Source: Membranipora membranacea (taxonomy: Eukaryota; Bryozoa; Gymnolaemata; Cheilostomatida; Membraniporidae). Taken from it: a DNA stretch of 64,000 nt. Each line of letters begins with the position of its first letter. Position 1 is the stretch's first letter. The stretch spans positions 25,084,162-25,148,161 of the forward strand of contig OU612067.1 in NCBI GenBank assembly GCA_914767715.1, in the 5' to 3' direction. A program made the position numbers and the translations under genes. Of the stretch, positions 22,825-34,800 are shown one piece after another. The notes beneath the pieces were generated by a model that was not told where the DNA came from, searched no databases, and saw only the letters and a program-made list of their open reading frames with translations.

Positions 22825-25800
22825 TTATTTCATTAAACAAGCCTTCGGGAGGACCGGAGCTCGAGGTCTGTACAGCTGGTCCTCACCCCCATCTAGTCTC
22901 GACTTTCCTCGGTACTTCTGTCTGCTGCGGAGCACAACGACAGCGATAATAACTACTATCAGTAAAATCAACAAGATAACTAGAGGTATCGCTATCTTCT
23001 GAGCTAACAGCGGGTCGCGCGTCCTCACCCCCCTAGAACCCTGTGTGGTGCCCTGAGGCTCAGGGCTGGTGGTGAGAGAGGTACTGGTCACTTTCTGTGT
23101 GGTAGTAGTTAACTGCTGAGTAGTGGTCGGATCGATTGGTTTCTGTGTAGTAGTTGGGAAAACAGGAAAACCAGCGCAGATCCCAACTAACTCTAAATTG
23201 ATACTCTGAATGAGATATTGTGGTAGTGAGGATACAAAGTTATTGTTGAGTCTCTGATATAAGGATCTTATATCTTCTATAGGGCAAGTATAAGGTGACT
23301 TTATAGTGTTATTACTCCATCTGATGGTGAGAAACTCTCCAGTAATATCCACCAATGTAATATCAGATTTTGCAGAATTAAAGTATTGTGTAACGTTTCC
23401 AATCCACCAGTCGATGTGCTGAGCTTCTCTCGTAAACAGAGTTAGATCAGTGACGATTGTCATGACAAACATGTGTGAAACTGTAGCCAGAGATTCTAAA
23501 TCTATCAGTATGGCGATAGGGGTGTTTGTGTAGAGCCCCGCACCGTCTCTAGCTCTGAGTATATATGTTTGGTTAGTTGGTCCGGTGTAGTATGGACTTA
23601 CAGGAGTACCGTATAGACTCTGTCTCTGAACATCAAACTGAAGCCAGTTAGTACGCTGTAATACCTGCAGACAATGTCAAATAAACATGGAGTTGTCTAC
23701 CACCAACAGGGCAAGCATTCATACTTTTGCGAAAAATTCATATGCTTAATTATTTGTGGGTTGGCGGTAAATATTCATCATTAAAAACTACTTGGGGGAT
23801 ACAACCGTTATCTCATTGTACCTTGCATTGTTTGAAAAAGAACAACCACAACTGAACCCAATCAGATGGACGATGACATTTTTATTTTGATTTGTATACA
23901 CTAAACAGTGACCAGCGATGTAACCATGTTATCACATAAAAGGGCATCTACCAAACCATTAAACTGGTAGAGCACTGAGCAGCAGTCATGGAACCCTGGC
24001 TAACTGCCTGCATACTCACAATCCTATTAGAGTCGAGCAGAGTAAGACTGAGTCTACGAGTCGGCCCATCCTGGTAATCATAGAATGTACTCTCAGGTAC
24101 TGTATACTCCCTATATATGCCAGCAGACCATGTCTGTGTCGGTACAGGATTGAGAACTACTGGGAATACTGGGGGTGTCGCTATAAAACAAAATTGACCA
24201 AATATTATATTATCATAAAGTGCTCAAAGCTAGGACTGTCATAAGAAAAATCTAGAAAAAAATATGACTGATAAGAGACCTGTGGTGGATTATCAGTGCG
24301 ATTGATTAATGCAAGGACTATGCACACTAAACAAGGATCAAGCAGTAAGAAATTGAGACTTTATTATCTGAAAATTGGTAAAATATGGTCACAATATTAT
24401 CCCAATCTTTTAATGTAAATTTCACTTGCATACCTCATGTCCAATATGCTATTGACAATGTATCATATTCTAACACTCACTAGTAGTAGTAGTCGATGTA
24501 GTAGTCGTAGGTGTGGTGGTTGTAGGAGTTGATGTTGTGGGTGTTGTAGTAACTGTAGTACTTTGTGTTGTGGTACTAGTAGTATATTCACTACAAACTC
24601 TGATAAGCTTCAGATCTACTGAACTGATCTCATACTGAGACAGGCTGGCCAGCAGACCGCCCCCGCTTATCACATCATACTGTCTGTAGATCTCAGCACC
24701 AGGACAGCGGTAAGGCGGCTCTATACTGCTGATAGTGTTGTTAGACCAGCTAATAATAACAGAGCCTTCCGTGACTCCAGCTAGTGTGACGGAGGATTTA
24801 TCTGCTCCTGAGAGACGTGTAACGTTACCGAGCCACCAGAGGGTGTGTGAGAGCTCACTAGTGAACAGGGTATAGTCAGTGACGATTCTCATCTCAAAGG
24901 CATGGCTGACTCTCAGAAGGTTAGCTGAGCTGACGATCACAGATATTTCAGCAGTGACTGAGTTATCGTTAGAGTCTATCGCTCTCAGCCTGTAGTCTGA
25001 TACGGCAGCTCCACTCCAGAGAGGAGTGACTGCCACACCGTACAGAGTCTGACGGGGAGCATCCAGCTGTATCCATGTGCTCTTAGGTAACATCTGTAAT
25101 ATTAAATATACACCATAATCCTACATGGTTAAAAAACGACCTGGATAGTCAGTATTTTGAGGCATTGAGATCATTGACAAAGGGTCAGAAGACAAAGTGT
25201 GAGAAATATAGGGGTATCTTTACTCTAAAAGTGGGCTTTCAACTTGCATATTAAAACTATGTTAATTACATTTTTATTTATCAAGCGTTCAACCACAATT
25301 AACACAAACACATCCTTTGACTTCATTTTATTATAAAGAGAGGCTTATTCAGAAACAAGACTCCCAAACTTGGAGTTGTCTACATTTGTTTCACATGCCC
25401 AAGATGAAAATAGAACATCCTCATTATGAGACCTGATCAAATAATAAATAAATGAACTATGCATCAGCTCATGACCGAGAACAGAGAGAACTTGTATACT
25501 AACCTGATCGTTACTATTGAGTAGTTGCAGGGTAAGTTGTCTGGTATTACCATCCTGTATATCAGTGAACGTGTTCTCCGGTATAGTGTACTCAAAGTAC
25601 ACACCTTCCTCTACTGTCAGAGGTGGTATAGGTGAGCTCACCACAGGTAAGGGGTTTGGGGTGGCTACAATATGAAAAAAAATGGTGAAAATATATACAG
25701 CAGAGAGCAATACTTTAATTAATTGCTGAACTAAGATTATACCTAGAATCATCAGCGCAACGAGTTGTCGGACAGAATGGGTGTGCAAGAGTTAAAGGGG

Positions 25801-28800
25801 CACAATGATTTACATCACATCATTGTTATATCAGACGGTATACCAACAATCCACCCATGTTCTAGCATCAACATGATTGATATCAAATATAATGTGGGGA
25901 ATTTCAGTCTTTGACTGCTATATATATTAAGCACTGAGGACACATTCTATTCATACATTCTAATCATACATTCTATTCCTACGCATGTTTTGTCTGTTAT
26001 AATAATCCTTTATTAATGCTACGACTGTAACTATTTTTAGCAAGCTTACACTCTTCCCTCTTACAACTTGACACTTCACGTTTGCTAGCGGACGAGACTA
26101 AACGCACTGATCATTTTTACTGATTTATACATTAAATCTTTGTAACTCTGTTAGTTTTAGTTAGATAGTTAGTACACAATAAAATCATAGTATAGTTGAT
26201 AAACAACACATTTTTATGCCTGGCTGGTAGCCTTGATTTAAACAGACTTTTCGACTGGCAGGTTGCCGTTAAGCCTTACGCGTTCATCAGAACAAGTTGG
26301 AGATCGGGAATAATTATGCCAAGCCCATGCTGGCTATCCTGACAAGATAGAATTTCCCGACACTGGTGTCAGAAGTGGGATGGACGCGTAAGGTAGGTAA
26401 TCTGGAAATTTATTGAAAAGTCTTTTCCTTGCCGGTCTAAGAATGTCATTACGCTCACAGCTCTTCTAAAATGTAGACCAAAGAACTTCTGTAGTGACCA
26501 GACCAGAGCAAATAATTATTACAAGATATTTTTTGTGAACAAAATACTTTACGCTTTTTGTCGTTATTGTTGGTCAAAGAATGTCGCTGCGCCCACAGCT
26601 CTACTAAAATGTAGACCAGAGAACTTCTGTAGTGACCAGACCCGAGAAAATAATTATTTCAAGAAATTTTTGGGCATAAATATCTTTTTCCTTAGTCTAT
26701 TAATACTATACGAACTCTAACAGCGCTACTAAAATAGTAGACCGCAAAGAGGTATATCAACTTTTCAAATTATTGATAATATACAAACTCTAACAGCGCT
26801 ACTAAAATAGTAGACCGCAAAGAGGTATATCAGCATTTCAGATTATTAATAGTAATAATATACAAGCTCTGACAGCGCTACTAAAATAGTAGACCGCAAA
26901 GAGGTATATCAGCATTTCAGATTATTAATAATAATAATATACAAGCTCTAACAGCGCTACTAAAATAGTAGACCGCAAAGAGGTATATCAACATTTCAAA
27001 TTATTAATACAATACAAGCTCTCACAGCTCTGCTAAAATAGTAGACCAGAGAACTAGCTGTATGAAACTCAGAGTATAATTTAGCACAAAAATATGGCAA
27101 ACAGAGGTAATGCTGCCAGGCAACAGCCGGCTGATGAAGCAGACCATCTAGCAAACGCCTTCCAAAATGCCTTCAGGCAAATGAATGGTGGGAGAGACCA
27201 CTTTAAACCGCCAAAGTATGATGGAAGTGGAGATATCGAATTCTTCATTCAAAAATTCACTGATGTGGCCCAAGCCAACAACTGGAATCCCCAGGCAGCC
27301 CATTTAAACATCAGACTGTGTCTCGAAAAACAAGCACAAGAATGTGCAAGAGGAGATAATGTAGAAGCGGTATTTGTTAACCTGAGAGCCAGGTTTGGTC
27401 TAACACAGAGGCAAGCTCGGGACAAGTTGTCCACTGTAAGAAAAGAACCAGGTCAAAAGTTTCACTCACTCGGAGTAGAAATTCTAAAATTAGTAAGAAT
27501 TGCGTATCCAAACATGGGCGCTGCTCATCAAGAAGATATCGCCGTAGAAAATGTGCGCAGGTGCATAGAAAATCGTCAGTTATTGAGACATCTAATGACA
27601 ATAGAACTCAACACTGTAGCGGAAATATGTCGGGCTTCAGATGATTATGTTCAGGCTGGCTCCAACCTCAGACAAAGGCCGCAAATAAATGTTGTAAGCT
27701 ATTCAGAAAATTCTGACTTTGAAAATGAAGTTGATTTTGACTGTAATACTGTAGGTATGCACTCAACACATAGTGATTATCAAAATAAACTCAAAGCTAA
27801 AGTCACTGAGAGCACCAGTAGTGAAATAGCTAAACAAACGGAAATTCTTATCAAAATAATGGAGATATTGGATAGGAATACAAAAGCTGTAGAAAAGTTG
27901 GCCAGTGTCCAAAACACTAGGCAGAGAAAACGAGCATGCTATTCATGTGGCTCAGAAAATCATATGGCAAGGGAATGTCCTATTGAAAATCAGGTAAACT
28001 CCACAGGTTCTCAGTAAACTCACCAGCTACTGATGAACCTAACCTTTTACAAGAAAAGGCTGGTGTAAACATGTCTAAGTTAGGCAACCATCAAAAAGTG
28101 GACAAAAATCCTAGTGCTGAGCATGGAAATCAAACCCCATTGAACACTGCGGAAAGTGAATGTGATCAGGCTTCGAAAGCTGATCCAAGCAGTAAACTTG
28201 GGAAAATTTCCGACCAGTCTAGTGTGTCTCAAACTGATGAGGTTGGCTCAATCTGTAGACAGAGGAGCATCACCAGCCTAGTAGAAAGAGATAGAATAGC
28301 AGAATCAAAAATACTTGAGGAAAGACTCTGTGAAAATAACAGTGGGAAAAATGACAAAAAGGTTGTCAGCTGTAATGAATTGTGTCATTACGAGTCGGAT
28401 TCCTGTTATTATATGCCAGGCAAGGCTGGTGGAAAGAGTATACAGTATTTACTTGACTCTGGGTGTTCTAAATCTGTATTATCAAGGCATGTGTACGATA
28501 GACTCCCAAAATCTCTCAGATCTGAAATTGAGCCTCTGGAAAAATCTGGGGTAATGGCAGATGGGTCAAAACTACCCCTCATAGGGAAAATCAAGCTGCA
28601 ATGTTCAGTGCGAGGAGAGAAATTTGTTGAGGAATTCATTGTGAGTAGAATTACACATGATGCTATACTCGGAATGTCGTTTTTCAAAGCGAACGGGTGT
28701 ACACTAAGCTTCAAGAAAGCCTCACTGTATATCAATAATAAAAATCTGTTATGTGTTGGCAGATTAGGGGATTTGCTTGTAAGCAATATCCAATTTATGC

Positions 28801-31800
28801 GTGATACAATAACCCCAGTAAGACCTGAGATGGCTATTCATACAAAGTTATGTAATAATACCAGAGGCATGTGTGGTATAACAGGAACTAAAATGAATCA
28901 TAAAATGCCAGAAAATGTTTTGGTGGCATTGAAGCTGTGGGAGCCAGATGGGCTGAATAAAATTGTAGTAGAGGATGAAATCAGAGCCGGAACTGTTTCC
29001 GCTGATTTCATATCACTATCAAAAGATGATCAGCTTGTAAACAACAAAACAGGCAACATCATGAAGCCACAAAATACAATGGGAAAGGCATTTAATTTAG
29101 TAAACATTGGAGATGTTTTGAGTCGGAGTGAAAATATTGAACAACAAAGCAAGGGTATAGCTTCAAAGCTGGGTGACCATTATGACAGCATAGTGTCAAA
29201 CCACATGAAAGAGCTTTGTAGCACAACTACTCAAGGGATGAAATCAGCTGACCGCAAAGGAGCAATAGTAAATTTATTTACAAAATACTCCGATGTTTTC
29301 TGCCAAGGTGATTCACTTATCTGTCCAACAAAGTCGGTTAATCATTCTATTCCAGCTTTACTGGACACTAAACCAATAAAACACCTCATAGAACTAACAG
29401 GAAAGCCTGATGACACAGGCCAATCTGTCTCAATAGGAGATGACAAAACAACAAATAACATAATCACCGCACTGGATACAGGCATTGGGTGATTGTGAAA
29501 ATATCTAGCCGATTATATATTAGGCTACACATCAATACTATAATTAGATAATTATTAACCTGTAGTGATTTTTAATAAAAAAAGAAAACCCAGAAAAGAC
29601 ATGTTGTAAACTAACACTTATTCAAGCGTGGGCACATGTCAAAGACAAACAAAATATTCTATTATTGTATTAATCTGCACTTATGCACAGATATGCTGCA
29701 TACCATTGCATATCTATCACTGAATATACACAGAATACGCTTATCTCAGTCCTCCAGCCGTCAACAACACTTCTACATCTACCGTCAGGTGAAACCAGCA
29801 GCTCTAACTCTTGCATCTAACACACTGGCTCCTACCAACACAGATGAAGCAATTCACAGATACATCGCTACTCTCGACCCAACTGCCGACGAGCTGACAG
29901 ACATTCTATGTTTAAGCTGATTTTTGCAATTCCCCTTTTTTTAAAGTTTGAGATAAATAATTAATTCGTTTTGCTCCGATTTACCAACATAATTAATTTG
30001 TATCTAGTGGGAGAGTGTGGGGAATTTCAGTCTTTGACTGCTATATATATTAAGCACTGAGGACACATTCTATTCATACATTCTAATCATACATTCTATT
30101 CCTACGCATGTTTTGTCTGTTATAATAATCCTTTATTAATGCTACGACTGTAACTATTTTTAGCAAGCTTACACTCTTCCCTCTTACAACTTGACACTTC
30201 ACGTTTGCTAGCGGACGAGACTAAACGCACTGATCATTTTTACTGATTTATACATTAAATCTTTGTAACTCTGTTAGTTTTAGTTAGATAGTTAGTACAC
30301 AATAAAATCATAGTATAGTTGATAAACAACACATTTTTATGCCTGGCTGGTAGCCTTGATTTAAACAGACTTTTCGACTGGCAGGTTGCCGTTAAGCCTT
30401 ACGCGTTCATCAGAACAAGTTGGAGATCGGGAATAATTATGCCAAGCCCATGCTGGCTATCCTGACAAGATAGAATTTCCCGACAATAAGATAGTAGGTT
30501 CACTTACTAGTAGTGGTTGTAGGCGTTGTTGTTGTGGTTGGAGTAGTTGTAGTGGTAGGAGTTGTTGTTGTTTTTGTGGTAGTACTAGTACTTGTACTCT
30601 GTGTTGTGGTGCTTGTTGTGAAACCCTCACATATTCCTTGTAGACTGAGAGTCTGTGAGGAGATAAGGTACTGATTGAGAGACGCTTTGAACGCCTCCTC
30701 ATTCACTCTATCAAATAACTCATAGATTATCTCAAGAGGGCAGGTGTAAGGAGGATCAATACTGTTTATAGTGTTATTACTCCATGAGATAACCACACCC
30801 CTTGTTGGATGAGGCTCCTATGGCAGACGAGCTGCGCCAGGGGAGAAAATAATGTCAGATGGCGCAGCTCGGCTAGAGGCAATTTACATGTGGCGCAGCT
30901 CGGCTAGTTTCAAAATTTGTTATCAAGAGCACATGATTCCCAATATTGATAGACTTGTAAAAGTGTGCCCATCTGTCGGAACTGATAAATGAGCGGGAAT
31001 TTATCACAGCTCTATTGTTCAAGATCTAGCTGAAAAAGCAAGAGGACTATTTTTCATAAGTTGAACTAGGAGTGGCAGTCACAGCAGGGAGTCACAGTCA
31101 GTGTTTGAGAAGTTGCTTGACTTTCCCCACCTATGATATGGCTGTAAGTATAGTATAGTATTCTCCACAATAAGGTATGAAAGTTATATTATTAAGGTAG
31201 TGATTAAGTATCATTATCATCATGTGAAGGAATGATTGGATTGGATGTGATGATCATTTAAATAGGGCTACTTGTACTACCTTAACCTACTTGTGTATAC
31301 AATGTAAGGTGTGTAGTCATGTCTGCTAGATGTAGGGCATATACTGCAAGCGTAGAGAGGGCTTTAGAGCTCATCAAGTTACTTTGTTTAAAGTTTGACT
31401 GTGATTGATGTGTCAGTAATCTGTCCAAATAACATTTTTGTATGTTTACATGTTTTATTTTACAGCCTGTATGATTATGAAGGAGCATTTTAGAGATTAA
31501 CCAGAGATAAGCCATAGGAATCATATGCAATCATCACTAGACCGACTTAATCTTTGATCCCGTATAAACCTCAACATGTATCAGGATTGCATTGGTAAGA
31601 CCAAGGAGTTAGAGGGAACTCCTTGGTAAGACAGTGGCTGGTTCACTTAGCCGGATTTAAGATGCTGAGACTTCGCCAAGTAAAAGTATTTTCCAATGAA
31701 CAACTAGAGATCCATGAGATTTTATACACAATAATAATGCCGTAGCACAGCTCATCGCCTAGTCTTTCAACATCTAACTGTATGTTGTAGATGATAAATC

Positions 31801-34800
31801 AATGTCAAGCATGCAACTTCAGTTAGTATCCAATGCTGTTGATAGTGATACCTAGGGAGTTTTTGCGGTATCAATTAGATGAACAAACTTCATCAGGGTG
31901 CTTGGTCACTGGGTGCAGGCCCCAGAGAACTGAGAAGAAGGTTCATTGCGTAAGGCAGTCCTCGCACCCTGCTATACTCTGCTTAAATCTATCAATAATA
32001 ACCAGATCAAATGATTCAGTGTTTTGTGCTGATCATTTTTATTTTCAGGTACATTGAATATAATATGTATAACGGCCACAGGTATTCTGGCTCGTAGTCA
32101 CATTGTTCCAACTTTTTTGGGTCAAACCAAACGCATATCCTTACTCCAACATTGGAGAGTGATAGTAAGTCCTTGGGTGAGCAAAATATATCAGGGAGTA
32201 TGTATGATCAAGGAGTTGGGGACAAAATATAACAATTGTCCCTAACTCTCTGGTATGATTGTATCAGACATATGAGTTGTCCTCTCAACTAAAATCAATC
32301 CTCCCAAGGTAGTCTGGTCATTTAGCTCAATTAGACAATTCGTGCACAAATCGTTTACTCAGAATGCATAGGTATAGTTCTATCTATGAGAGAGTGATTT
32401 GGGAACGAGACCTAAGTAGGGCACCTAAGCTGTTTTTTATTCAAAGAACTTTCAGTCACTGTTGACAAAATTCTCATCTATCTATGCGTTATTCTGTAGA
32501 CTAAACAGCCAAGTCATATCATCCCTGTATGAATATAGATGGTAATACAGCCGTCACAAAAATGCGTCAAGTGAACTTTCTTAGGCATAGTATAATTATT
32601 ATTGTGCTTAAATTACGTTACACAAAACAAATAACGAAAAAAGAAATAAAGGGACCAGTTATGTCAGCTCCTCAACAACAAACAAACATGGTATGTAAGA
32701 AGAAAAAATAAAAATCCGACCAGAGAGAAAACTTTGATAATAATTTGGTACCCACTTACAGATTACAGTTGTCAAGTCAGTTCACCGATGTATTTGTTGT
32801 CTATTAGAACTCACGATTGATTTGAATCAGCTTATCAGTGGCACTTTGGGCATTTACAATTCAAATGTGCTTGACTGCTTGAGTTCCTAAACTGAAAACC
32901 TGACCCACAAGCAATAAAAAAAATCAATAGATACTAAGACCGAGGAGTTAGACTTCTGTAAAGAGGTCATCTGGGCTTCTTTGTGGCGCTACGTTGCAGA
33001 CTCGTATCTCATAGTTGATCGGCAAGTTGCGTGTCGGCATATTGATCATCCAGATGACTTTATTTCCAACAATATTATGATAGACCACTGGGCCATAGGC
33101 TAGTTTCAATGTTGTTGTCATCACCTTGTCTTCAACCGTTCTGAAAAGGGAAAATCATAATAGGATCAATTAATGCAGAAACCAAATGAGATGCTCAACT
33201 GTGAAAAAAGTTCATATTCCTGGGTTATAGATAGAACTAAGAGGTCATTGAATGAAAGAGTTGAATGTAATATGAAAGTCAAACATTGCTACATACCCAG
33301 AAAGGTTTTGGAGTAGGACCATTGGCCCTTGGGCCAATTGGGTCATAGATAGATAAGATACGATAGTAGCCTGCCAGTGAGTGAGGGTGCTGCATCATCA
33401 TCAACATTCCACCAATTCTTTGACTCCCATTCACTGTAACAATGAGTGATTCAATGACAAAAATTAAATACATACATACATAGATTCTACAGATTGGTCC
33501 AGGAACTGTCTGTAGTGGAAGATCAAGGAGTGCTCCTAGCTAGTCCCTGCTGCTGGTCCTTGGTAAGACAGATTGGTTGGTGACAATCACAACAGTTCAC
33601 CTGACAGACTCCTCTGCTTTGTATATATCTTTTCTAAGGTGGTTCTATGTTGAGAATGTCTGATAGTGATAACATTAAAAAGGTCACCTTTCAGTGCTCA
33701 GACCAGTGAGTGATGCTCTAACCTCAAAGTCAGGCCTAGGACCCAATTATCAGACTCAGCTATCAAGATGGTGCAGACTTAGTTGTTAACAATCATACCT
33801 CCAAAACCCAAGTTGACTCTAACTTTTTCCGACTGAGTCATGACAGACTATCAAATTCATGAGTTGTGTTCTCATGGCTTCAAAATTTGAAACTATCCGA
33901 GCTGCGCCACACATAAATTGCCTCTAGCCGAGCTGCGCCACATGTTAATTGCATGTAGCCGAGCTGCGCCATTCCGAATTATTTTTACGACATGGCGCAG
34001 CTCGTCTGCCGTAGCTCCACCCCCAGCAGTGTGACATCATCCAGGGAGAAAATGAATAATAACGAAACGCAAAGACAACTCGACAATTTGTTGTGTTTAA
34101 AATTCCCGACTTTGCTTCAGCACCAAGCTTGTTTAATAAGCAATTCAAAGGAGAACATCAAATTGGTAGGTTGATTATGTCATATAACTCTAATAATGCA
34201 CAGAGAATAAACTTAGACACACCTGCACCAGTTACTAACAGAAAAGATATCTGATGTATAAAAAGACTTACTTGTAGTTACAGTAGTGGTTGGAGTGGTT
34301 GTTGATGTTGTACTAGGTGTAGTTGTAGGTGTTGTTGTTGTGGTTGGAGTAGTTGTAGTGGTAGGTGTTGTAGTTGTTGTTGTACTTGTGGTGGGACTAG
34401 TACTTGTACTCTGTGTTGTGGTGCTAGTTGTGAAACCCTCACATATCCCTTGTAGACTGAGAGACTGTGATATTATAAGGTACTGATTAAGGGATGTCCT
34501 CAAACTTTCCTCTCTTAGTACCGCGAATAACTCATGGATCTGTGCTAGTGGACAAGTATATGGAGGGTTTATATTGTTTATCGTGTTATTTGACCATGTA
34601 ATGACGATCCCTGGTAACTCGGATCTCTCCACACTGAGCACAGTGACTGACTCAGTAGTTTGGTTGAAGTGCTGAGTTAGGTTTCCAGCCCACCACAGTG
34701 TATGCTCAAGCTCTCTAGTAAACAATATATAGTCCGTCCTGATCTCCATTCTAAACTGATGTGATACCTTAATAAGTTGGTCGGTAGAGACGGTGATTGA

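Larger units (their letters stand above)
25893..30485 (+). mobile_element. LTR retrotransposon with gag-pro only, copy 1 only
   Basis: Two 470-bp LTRs (25893-26362 and 30016-30485) look identical and have TG...CA ends. The target duplication ATAA occurs at 25889-25892 and 30486-30489. Block 2 has the uninterrupted site near 59633-59645, so insertion followed the duplication. The element is antisense to the dystroglycan-like gene and lies in its intron. It carries Gag and a protease ORF, but the reverse transcriptase, RNase H and integrase are missing, so it is non-autonomous and relies on a relative. Confidence 0.93.
30819..34013. mobile_element. 3.2-kb TIR DNA element with GAGCTGCGCCA subterminal repeats, copy 1
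   Basis: The left end begins TATGGCAGACGAGCTGCG and the right end, reverse-complemented, TACGGCAGACGAGCTGCG. Both are followed by two or three further spaced copies of GGCGCAGCTCGG. GCTCC at 30814-30818 and 34014-34018 is a 5-bp target duplication. Removing the element plus one GCTCC restores an open dystroglycan-like frame (DVTLLGVEPHPTRGVVISWS), which supports these borders. No transposase was recognised, so the superfamily is open. It occurs at the same site in block 2 and so predates the duplication. Confidence 0.8.
8499..34113. repeat. Tandem segmental duplication, block 1
   Basis: This block corresponds to 42206-63222. Within RPL4 the shift is exactly 33753 bp for every exon and snoRNA. 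Identity is very high through the plectin, RPL4 and dystroglycan-like genes. On the right it ends abruptly after ATTCCCGACTTT (34113 and 63222), beyond which the two flanks are unrelated. On the left identity falls gradually, through a zone near 8.5-8.7 kb, into the older homology between receptor genes A and B. Differences include two insertions found only in block 1 and several microhomology-flanked indels. Confidence 0.9.

Noticed and set aside
26700-27000. CRISPR-like array
   Set aside because: Repeats are adjacent minisatellite units with no unique spacers, in the leader of a retrotransposon in a eukaryotic genome.
27094-29492. Endogenous retrovirus
   Set aside because: There is only Gag and protease, no envelope and no reverse transcriptase; the features fit a Ty3/gypsy-type retrotransposon derivative.
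31600-32300. Short ORFs and small stems (CCAAGGAGTT/AACTCCTTGG) in the TIR element as a transposase
   Set aside because: The ORFs are about 60-75 aa with no catalytic motifs and occur as noncoding-looking sequence in both copies.
34286-34486. Plus-strand ORF of almost only Val and Gly
   Set aside because: It is the complement of the Thr-rich mucin linker of the dystroglycan-like exon; the minus strand has the splice sites and homology.
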